From the NCBI GenBank assembly GCA_017438525.1, contig JAFRVI010000051.1, forward strand, positions 1 to 42,096: a stretch of DNA of 42,096 bases, in the 5' to 3' direction. Each line of letters begins with the position of its first letter. The stretch's first letter is position 1. Shown piece after piece: positions 21,796 through 28,510 of the stretch. Under the pieces are notes generated by a model. It ran no database searches and was not told the DNA's origin. It worked only from the letters and a program-made list of their open reading frames with translations. The position numbers were made by a program, and so were the translations under genes. Source of the DNA: Clostridia bacterium. Its GTDB lineage: Bacteria > Bacillota > Clostridia > Oscillospirales > RGIG8002.

Positions 21796-23982
21796 ATGAA
21801 GTTCAACGAGGTTTTCGGAAACGCCAAATGGGTAACCTGCGAGGAGGGGTGCATTTCGCCCTATATCCGCGCGGAGTTCGAGGCGCCCTGCAAAAGCGCC
21901 GAGATCACGCTCTGCGGCTTCGGCTACGCCAACCTTTATATCAACGGCCGCCGCGTCGGCGACGGGTTTTTCCTGCCGCTCAACAGCTGCTACCACTATA
22001 ACCCCAATCTGCTCTGCGTCAAAAACAGCGGCGAAGAGCTCGGCAGCCGCACCTATCCCGTCAAATACGATATAAGCGATTACCTCGTCGACGGCAAAAA
22101 CGCGCTCTGCGTGCATCTCGGCCCCGGCTGGTACGCCCACGGCGATATGGAGAAGCCGGAGGACGAGTGGATAAAGCCCTACGGCGTCGTGAAGGCGGCG
22201 TGGCGCGTCGTCTTCGCCGACGGCAGCGAGCTTGTCTCCGACGAAAGCGCCGTCTGGGCGCAGTCGCCGCTTTTGAGCTGCAATCTCTACTGCTGCGAGA
22301 TACAGGACGACGCGTATTACATACCCGACGTTTCCGAGGCGGAATGCGCCTTCACCGGCTGGAAGCCGGTCAAGCTGACCGACGTGCCGGATACCGACTA
22401 TTACTTCTCCGACTGCCCGCCCGACCGCATAATACGCACGATAATACCGAAGGAGATATCCCGCCGCGACGGGCATATAACCTACGACGTCGGCGAAAAC
22501 GTCACCGGCAGGGTCGTTTTCACGACCGACGGCCCCTGCAAGGTCGGTATGCGCCACAGCGAGGGCGTGACGCCGGAGGGGGAGATAGACCCGAAATATC
22601 ACCACTGGCAGTGGATGAAATACGACTGCCGCGGAGTCCGCGAATACAGCGAAATGTTCAAGTGGTCGGGCTTCCGCTACTTTGAGATAAGCGACTGCGC
22701 GAAGGTGCTGCGCGTCGAGGTCATACACACCGACGTCGCCGTGACCGCCGCCTTCGAGTGCGATAACGAAACGCTCAACTGGTATCACGACGCCTTCGTC
22801 CGCACGCAGCTGAACAATATGCACGGCGGCATTCCGTCCGACTGTCCGCATATGGAGCGCCGCGGCTACACCGGCGACGGCGAGCTCACCTGTGAGGCGG
22901 TCATGAATATCCTCGACTGCGAGAGCTTCTACCGCAAGTGGATGAAGGATATATCCGACTGCCAGGACAGAAAAAGCGGCCACGTTCAGCACACCGCGCC
23001 GTATATCCCTTCGGGCGGCGGCCCGGGCGGCTGGGGATGCGCGATAATCGAGGTGCCGTATCAGTTCTGGCGGCAATACGGCGATATCGCGCCGTTGAAG
23101 GAGATGTATCCGCAGGCGAAAAAGTACTTCGGGTATCTCGACAGCGTCAGCACGGACGGCGTTATGTACGTTGACGAAAACGACCGTATGAGCTGGCTCG
23201 GCGAGTGGGCGGTCCCGATCGGCTGGGGCGAGCGTATGAACGTCGCGCTCCCGCCGCCTTACGTCACCGCGTATTTCTACGTCCGTTCGCTTTGCAGGGC
23301 GATAGAAGCGGCGCGGGCGCTCGGCTTTGAAGAGGATATACCCGCCTTCGAGGCGAAAAAACGCTTTCTGCTCGACGTTATCGTCAAAAACTATTACGAT
23401 CCCGCGACCGGAGATTTCGCGAAAAACACCCTTTTCGGCAACTGCTACGCGGTCGATCTCGGGCTCGGCGACGCGCGGACGTGGGATAACCTCGTCGCCT
23501 CCGTCGAGGCGGAACGGCGCCTTTACACCGGTATCTTCGGCACGGATATAACCCTGCGCCTGCTTTTCGAGCGCGGCAGGGAGGATCTGGCGTTTATGCT
23601 TATGACCTCCGAGAAGGAATGCAGCTTCGGCTGGTGGAAAAGCCACGGTATGACGACTCTCTGCGAGCACTGGGATATGGCGCGTTCGCTCGATCATCCG
23701 ATGTTCGGCTCGTCCGACAGGTATTTGTTCAGATATATCCTCGGAATTCGTCAGCCGGAGGGCTCGCACGGCTGGGAAAAACTGATCGTCAAGCCGGTCG
23801 ATATCCCGCAGGTAAGCAAGGCGTCGGGTCATATCGACACGCCGCGAGGCGCGGTATCCGTCAGCTTCGAGAAGACGGACGGCAACGCCGGCTTCGTTGT
23901 GGAAACGGATATCGAGGGCGAATTCGAGTTCCGCGGAATGTCTATGCATTTGAAGCGTGGACGGAACATAATAATACAGTAA
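21796..23982 (+). CDS. Alpha-L-rhamnosidase (GH78-type), intracellular
   Basis: A 728-residue glycoside hydrolase of the GH78 type. There is no signal peptide, so it should act in the cytoplasm on imported rhamnosides, such as plant flavonoid or pectin fragments. The N-terminal part has the jelly-roll domain with LYINGRRVGDGFFLP. The catalytic (alpha/alpha)6 barrel carries the signature SDCPHMERRGYTGDGEL (about 348-364), a variant of the DCPxRxERxGxTGD cluster bearing the acidic catalytic residues, and GGGPGGWGCAIIEVPYQFW. A C-terminal beta-sandwich includes HGWEKLIVKP. AGGAG precedes the ATG. The position between AT-rich orphans and the secreted array may be a small carbohydrate locus, but no transporter or regulator is present. 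Confidence 0.88.
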   Translation: MKFNEVFGNAKWVTCEEGCISPYIRAEFEAPCKSAEITLCGFGYANLYINGRRVGDGFFLPLNSCYHYNPNLLCVKNSGEELGSRTYPVKYDISDYLVDGKNALCVHLGPGWYAHGDMEKPEDEWIKPYGVVKAAWRVVFADGSELVSDESAVWAQSPLLSCNLYCCEIQDDAYYIPDVSEAECAFTGWKPVKLTDVPDTDYYFSDCPPDRIIRTIIPKEISRRDGHITYDVGENVTGRVVFTTDGPCKVGMRHSEGVTPEGEIDPKYHHWQWMKYDCRGVREYSEMFKWSGFRYFEISDCAKVLRVEVIHTDVAVTAAFECDNETLNWYHDAFVRTQLNNMHGGIPSDCPHMERRGYTGDGELTCEAVMNILDCESFYRKWMKDISDCQDRKSGHVQHTAPYIPSGGGPGGWGCAIIEVPYQFWRQYGDIAPLKEMYPQAKKYFGYLDSVSTDGVMYVDENDRMSWLGEWAVPIGWGERMNVALPPPYVTAYFYVRSLCRAIEAARALGFEEDIPAFEAKKRFLLDVIVKNYYDPATGDFAKNTLFGNCYAVDLGLGDARTWDNLVASVEAERRLYTGIFGTDITLRLLFERGREDLAFMLMTSEKECSFGWWKSHGMTTLCEHWDMARSLDHPMFGSSDRYLFRYILGIRQPEGSHGWEKLIVKPVDIPQVSKASGHIDTPRGAVSVSFEKTDGNAGFVVETDIEGEFEFRGMSMHLKRGRNIIIQ

Positions 23983-23987
23983 CTGCG

Positions 23988-24524
23988 ATGGATAAAAGAG
24001 AACTTGCGGCGCGCGCCGCCGATGAAATCGGCTTTTTCCAATACGGTTTCGTGCCCGCTTCGGAGCTGAAAACGAGCGAAGAAGTCAGGAAAATGTGCGA
24101 AAGCAACGTATGCCGCCGCTACGGCACGACCTGGGCGTGTCCGCCGGCGTTCGGCACCGTTTCCGAATGCGCCGAGCGGCTCAAAAAGTACGCCGCGGCG
24201 ATGATATTTTCACGTAAATACGACCTCGACGATTCCTTCGATTTCGAGGGGATGATGGCGGGCGCGAAGGATTTTCACGCCGCCGCGGAGCAGTTCTGGC
24301 AGCGCGTCAAAACGGATCTTCCGGAAGGTCTGCTTATGGCGAACGAGGGGTGCGTAAAGTGCGAAAAATGCACCTATCCGGACGCGCCCTGCAGATTTCC
24401 CGATTCGCTGCATCCCTCGCTCGAGGGCTACGGATTCATGGTCAGCGAAGTCGCCGCGCAGGCGGGAATAAACTATATTAACGGCGCGAACACGGTCACG
24501 TATTTCGGTGCGCTCTTTTTCTGA
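23988..24524 (+). CDS. DUF2284 predicted metal-binding protein
   Basis: A 178-residue cysteine-rich protein of the DUF2284 family, predicted to bind a metal or iron-sulfur cluster. The cysteines are ordered as in the family: C37 (KMCESNVC), C42, C51 (TTWACPP), C61, then C122, C125 and C128 (GCVKCEKC) and C135 (APC). It ends NTVTYFGALFF, a common DUF2284 ending. No strong ribosome site is seen. The ATG at 23988 lies 5 bases after the rhamnosidase stop, so coupling to that gene is likely. Role unknown. Confidence 0.85.
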   Translation: MDKRELAARAADEIGFFQYGFVPASELKTSEEVRKMCESNVCRRYGTTWACPPAFGTVSECAERLKKYAAAMIFSRKYDLDDSFDFEGMMAGAKDFHAAAEQFWQRVKTDLPEGLLMANEGCVKCEKCTYPDAPCRFPDSLHPSLEGYGFMVSEVAAQAGINYINGANTVTYFGALFF

Positions 24525-24622
24525 CGCCGAAAACCAGCGAAAAACACCGGAAAAACGGCCCGCGCTTCCTCTGAGCCGACAGAAAAGTCCCAAACGGGGA
24601 AATTATCAAAAAGAAACTCCGT

Positions 24623-24648
24623 AAACGCTTCTCAAGGAGCGTTTTTTT
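24623..24648 (+). terminator. Rho-independent terminator
   Basis: Stem AAACGCTTC paired with GAGCGTTT (one wobble) and a TCAA loop, followed by TTTTTTT. It ends the rhamnosidase/DUF2284 transcript. Confidence 0.8.
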
Positions 24649-24793
24649 ATTTTGTTTTTGCCGAAGGAGATCTGAAGCAAAGCGTTTTTGCGCCGGAAAA
24701 CGCAAAAATCATGCTCCGAAACGCAAAATTGCCGATTTTCAGGCGTAAAAATTGTAAACTCAGACAATCTCTTTATTTAAGCGGATTGTATAG

Positions 24794-24829
24794 CATATGA
24801 ATAATACTTATATTAGTTATATTCATATG
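24794..24829 (+). repeat. 10-bp inverted repeat, possible operator
   Basis: CATATGAATA at 24794-24803 and TATTCATATG at 24820-24829 form a perfect inverted repeat with a 16-base AT-rich centre. ATTCATATGAAT at 24821-24832 is itself a palindrome. Such a site suits a dimeric regulator, but no regulator gene is adjacent. Confidence 0.45.
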
Positions 24830-24916
24830 AATATTGTTCATAATAGTGTTTTTTCTGACTTTTTTAAAGGAAACGCCGTCCGTAAAACACCTTGTAAAAA
24901 CAGGAGGTGGTTACCG

Positions 24917-25036
24917 TTGCAAAAACAGACTTTTTCTGGTTTTTTAAACAGGAATAAAACGGCAAAAATCGTTACAATTGACATGTTGACCGCGGACGCG
25001 TTTAATGCTATAATTAATTGTATAAAACTGTGGTGA
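24917..25036 (+). other. Possible short ORF with consensus ribosome site (39 codons, TTG start)
   Basis: AGGAGG at 24902-24907 lies 9 bases before a TTG. The frame reads MQKQTFSGFLNRNKTAKIV and ends with IKLW at 25036, overlapping the promoter of the first phosphatase gene. The site is strong, but the peptide has no recognisable motif and crosses a promoter. It may be a relic of a vanished gene. Confidence 0.2.
24986..25014 (+). promoter_or_regulatory. Promoter of the first secreted phosphatase gene
   Basis: TTGACC at 24986-24991 and a perfect TATAAT at 25009-25014 with 17-base spacing. A second TTGACA begins at 24978. The start codon is 81 bases downstream. Confidence 0.8.
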
Positions 25037-25094
25037 AACAGTTGTCTTAATTCTGGATCAAAGCGCGTCCTTGTGACGCAGGGAGGGAAATGTT

Positions 25095-28000
25095 ATGAAA
25101 AAGAACGGATTATTGTCAGCAAGCAGAGCAATCTCGTTTCTGCTCACACTGACGCTTATACTCTCATGTTTGGGAGTTCTTCCCGCGGGTCTGACCGCGT
25201 GCGCCGAAACTGCGGACGCCCCCGTCATAGTGAACGCCGGTTTCGAGACCGGCACGGCGAGCCCGTGGATACTCGGCGGCAACTCGGAAATCGTCGCGGG
25301 CGGCCGTGACGGCAGCGCATACGCGCTGAAGGTCGCGGGTGCAAAGTGGACTCACGTCAAGCAGCAGATTTCGGTCAGTCCGAACACCGACTACCGTATC
25401 ACCGGCTGGGTGAAGCGCGTTTCCGGCACCGGCGCGCACTATCTCTACGCGAAGGGCGAAGGCGACAAGAGCATTCCCGCGATCAACGGAACGCGGCAGT
25501 ATTTCACCTATATGGATTCCGACTGGGTTATGCACAAGTGGGAATTCAACAGCGGCAGCTTCACCACTATCAACATTGATATGGTTATAGAAGATCCCGA
25601 CTCGGTCTTTCTTTACGACGATATTTCCATAAAAGAGCTCCTGCCGTCGAGCTTTGACGGTTACATCTACAACGGCAACTTTGAGACCGGCGACTACAAT
25701 CCATGGAGCATAAAAAGCCCTGCGGGCGTCGTTGCCGGCGGCCGTAACGGGAGCGATTACGCCTTCAGAATGGAGGGCGGTCAATGGAGCTCGGCGTCAC
25801 AGAACGTAGAGGTCGAGCCGCACACGGACTACCGCCTCACCGGCTGGGTGAAGCGCGTTTCCGGCACCGGCGCGCACTATCTTTACGCAAAGGATCAGAA
25901 CGGCGGAAACATCTCCGCGATAAACGGAACGAAGCAGTGGTTCAACCAGACGACTACCGAATGGGTGGAGCACGTCTGGGAGTTCAACAGCGGCACGTTT
26001 TCGTACATAAAAATATACATGACCGTAGAAGACCCCAACTCCGTCTTCCTTTATGACGACATAACGCTTGAAAAGCTTTGCACCGCGAGCTTCGACGGCT
26101 ATATCACGAACGGCGACCTTGAAACAGGCAGCGCGGGCGGCTGGGATCTCAACGACGGCAGCACTATCGTACCCGGCGGATACAACAGCGGCTACGCGCT
26201 GAAGGTAGGCGGCAGCGCCGGGACGGCCGTAACGCAGAACGTAAAGGTGGAGGGGCTCACCGATTACCGCCTTACCGTTCGCATCAAACGAATCAGCGGC
26301 AGGGGTGCGCACAGTATTCTCGCCAAAAAGGGCGACTCCGTTCTGGAGAATATCAACGGCACCGACGGAAAGATTACCTTCACCGACAGAAAGTGGCACG
26401 AACAAAGCATAGAGTTCAACAGCGGCAGAACGGCTGTGATAACTATTTGTCTTCATGTCGATGCCGCGAGCGCAGTATTTATTTATGACGACATAACTCT
26501 TGAAAAGATCGGAGCTGTCGATTACAGCGACGTGCTCAAGGGCGACGTAACGCTCGACGGAGTTATTGACGAAACCGACCTTGCCCTTGCGGAGCGCGCG
26601 ATTAAAGGTGATACGGAGCTTGAAGGCGCCGCGGAATACGCCGCCGATATGAACTATGACGGCAAGGTCAATGAAGACGATGCTTCTCTGCTGCGCGTTT
26701 ACCTCGGCAGCGGCTCCGCGTCGGCGGTGCTGCTTACGCCCGCGCGCGGCGAGACCGTTGCGAACGCTTCCTGGCAGATAGACGAGCTGCTCACGAATTA
26801 CAGACCCGGCAAGTCGGATGAATACTCCGGCATCGGCAGCCGTCCGGATCAGTATATGCGAGATACGGTCGTACTGCACTGGATGTTCGCCGGCGAAGCG
26901 TCCGGATACACCGTGCTGCTCGCGGATAACCCGGAGCTGATCGGCGCGAAGGAGTATAACGTCACCGAGCCGACGCTTTCCATACAGAACCTTTTGGTAA
27001 ACACCGACTACTACTGGGCGGTGGAAGTCGACGGAGCGCGCTCCGAGGTCGGTACCTTCCACACCGCCGATACCGTCCGCACACTCTGGATCGAGGGCGT
27101 TTCCAACACCCGAGACATCGGCGGCTGGAAGACTGTTGACGGCACTCAGCGCGTGAAGTACGGGATCGCCTACCGCGGCGCGAAGTTCGATGACTTCACC
27201 GAAGCGGGCAAGCAGGCGATAATCGACCTCGGCATAAAGACCGACGTCGACCTGCGCGGCAACAACGAGGGCGTCAACGAGCCGCTCAAGAAACTCGGCG
27301 TCACATGGTACCTCGCCGGATATTACGGCTGCGCGATGTATAACGGCACCGATTCGACGAGCATCGAGCGCATCGGCAGCAACCACGTCAACGGCATTAT
27401 AAACGCGCTCCGCGCCTACGCGGACCCCGCGAACTACCCCGCCTATTTCCACTGCAGCTACGGCCGCGACCGCACCGGCACGCTCGGCCTGCTTCTGCTC
27501 GGCCTTCTCGGCGTTTCCAAGACCGACATACAGAAGGATTACGAGATGACCTTCCTCTCCGAATGGGGCGGCGGCGGACTCAGCGCCGAGGGGCACGTCT
27601 CGCTGCTCAACAGAACGATAAGCTGGATTCAGACGAACTATGCGCAGGGCGGAACGCTTCAGGAATCGATTGAGGCATACGTGCTCGCCGCCGGACTTTC
27701 CGCCGACGAGATCGCCGCGATCCGCGCGAATATGCTCGAGCCCGTTCCCGAGGAAGCCGCCGTTACCGGAATGGAGATCGCCTCCGAGCCCGATAAGACC
27801 GAATACACCGAGGGAGATCTGCTCGATCTCAACGGCGGCAAGCTTGCCGTTACATTCAGCGACGGCGCGGTCAAAGAGGTGAAGATGAGCATAGATATGG
27901 TAAGCGGTTTCGACAGAAACGCCGCCGGCGATCAGACGTTGACGGTCACATATGCCGGATTTACCGCGCAGTTCGACGTTGAGGTCAAGGGAAAGACAAT

Positions 28001-28427
28001 GACTCGGATAGAGATCACCGCTCTGCCTGAGAAGCGCGAATACACCGAGGGTGAGGAGTTTGACCCGGCGGGTCTGGAGGTCACGGCGTATTACGACAAC
28101 GATGCGCAGGAAGTGCTTTCCGCCGACGCTTATGAGATATCCGGCTATGAATCGACGGTAGGCGAACACACGATAACGATTACCGTGGGAGAGTTTACCG
28201 ACAGCTTTAACGTGACCGTTGTCAGCGGCTTTATACGCGGCGATTTGGACGGCGACGGCGAAATCACCGTCGCGGACGCGCTCGCGGCGCTGCGCATAGC
28301 CGCGAAGCTGGCGGAAGAAACTCCGCGGGCGATCGCGATAGGCGACGCGGACGGCGACGGGCATATCACCGTCGCGGACGCGCTTGCGATACTGCGCGTA
28401 GCCGCGAAACTTGCGGATACGCTTTGA
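25095..28427 (+). CDS. Secreted dockerin protein tyrosine-type phosphatase A (three CBM-like modules)
   Basis: 1110 residues. Signal peptide 1-36. Three CBM4/9-like jelly-roll modules start near N47, N193 and N339 (pattern N-G-F-ETG, then DYRLTGWVKRVSGTGAHYLY, ending FLYDDITLEKL). A dockerin-type EF-hand pair runs from G483 (GDVTLDGVIDETD) to about 545. An Fn3-like segment spans about 550-660. A Y_phosphatase3-type domain (about 660-905) has VSNTRDIGGWKTVDG at the N-terminal end and the catalytic loop HCSYGRDRTG (H786, nucleophile C787, R793). Two Big_3-like Ig modules start near 912 and 969. A C-terminal dockerin runs from 1049 (DLDGDGEITVADAL, DADGDGHITVADAL). Relatives of the catalytic domain act on phosphotyrosine or phosphoinositides. 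The CBMs point to a glycan surface instead. GGGAGG precedes the ATG. Export and dockerin use are inferred from sequence. Confidence 0.88.
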   Translation: MKKNGLLSASRAISFLLTLTLILSCLGVLPAGLTACAETADAPVIVNAGFETGTASPWILGGNSEIVAGGRDGSAYALKVAGAKWTHVKQQISVSPNTDYRITGWVKRVSGTGAHYLYAKGEGDKSIPAINGTRQYFTYMDSDWVMHKWEFNSGSFTTINIDMVIEDPDSVFLYDDISIKELLPSSFDGYIYNGNFETGDYNPWSIKSPAGVVAGGRNGSDYAFRMEGGQWSSASQNVEVEPHTDYRLTGWVKRVSGTGAHYLYAKDQNGGNISAINGTKQWFNQTTTEWVEHVWEFNSGTFSYIKIYMTVEDPNSVFLYDDITLEKLCTASFDGYITNGDLETGSAGGWDLNDGSTIVPGGYNSGYALKVGGSAGTAVTQNVKVEGLTDYRLTVRIKRISGRGAHSILAKKGDSVLENINGTDGKITFTDRKWHEQSIEFNSGRTAVITICLHVDAASAVFIYDDITLEKIGAVDYSDVLKGDVTLDGVIDETDLALAERAIKGDTELEGAAEYAADMNYDGKVNEDDASLLRVYLGSGSASAVLLTPARGETVANASWQIDELLTNYRPGKSDEYSGIGSRPDQYMRDTVVLHWMFAGEASGYTVLLADNPELIGAKEYNVTEPTLSIQNLLVNTDYYWAVEVDGARSEVGTFHTADTVRTLWIEGVSNTRDIGGWKTVDGTQRVKYGIAYRGAKFDDFTEAGKQAIIDLGIKTDVDLRGNNEGVNEPLKKLGVTWYLAGYYGCAMYNGTDSTSIERIGSNHVNGIINALRAYADPANYPAYFHCSYGRDRTGTLGLLLLGLLGVSKTDIQKDYEMTFLSEWGGGGLSAEGHVSLLNRTISWIQTNYAQGGTLQESIEAYVLAAGLSADEIAAIRANMLEPVPEEAAVTGMEIASEPDKTEYTEGDLLDLNGGKLAVTFSDGAVKEVKMSIDMVSGFDRNAAGDQTLTVTYAGFTAQFDVEVKGKTMTRIEITALPEKREYTEGEEFDPAGLEVTAYYDNDAQEVLSADAYEISGYESTVGEHTITITVGEFTDSFNVTVVSGFIRGDLDGDGEITVADALAALRIAAKLAEETPRAIAIGDADGDGHITVADALAILRVAAKLADTL

Positions 28428-28447
28428 TCACGATACGGCACCGCTGA

Positions 28448-28475
28448 ACACCGAGGCGATGCTACGGTGTTTTTT
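28448..28475 (+). terminator. Rho-independent terminator between phosphatases A and B
   Basis: Stem ACACCG/CGGTGT with an 11-base loop, followed by TTTTT. No convincing separate promoter lies in the 83-base gap, so gene B may depend on read-through from gene A. Confidence 0.6.
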
Positions 28476-28510
28476 CGCTGACGAGGCGATACGGGAAAGG
28501 AGCAGACAAT

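Larger units (their letters stand above)
24525..25094 (+). other. 570-base regulatory intergenic region before the phosphatase array
   Basis: This is the longest gene-poor stretch. It holds the terminator of the preceding operon (24623-24648), an AT-rich segment with a 10-bp inverted repeat (24794-24829), a strong ribosome site with a short TTG-started ORF (24902-25036) and the promoter of the first phosphatase gene (24986-25014). The leader RNA of about 75 bases contains only short hairpin potential. Base composition drops sharply from the surrounding coding sequence. Confidence 0.7.

Noticed and set aside
21724..23949. Minus-strand open frame of 741 codons opposite the rhamnosidase
   Set aside because: The plus strand has GH78 motifs; the antisense product has none.
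23619..23987. In-frame upstream extension of the DUF2284 gene into the rhamnosidase
   Set aside because: The extension is an arginine-rich off-frame reading of the rhamnosidase. The DUF2284 fold begins at the ATG at 23988.
25670..26120. Repeated near-identical segments in the phosphatase array as insertion elements or CRISPR-like repeats
   Set aside because: The repeats match protein module boundaries and stay in frame. They are CBM, Ig-like and dockerin duplications.
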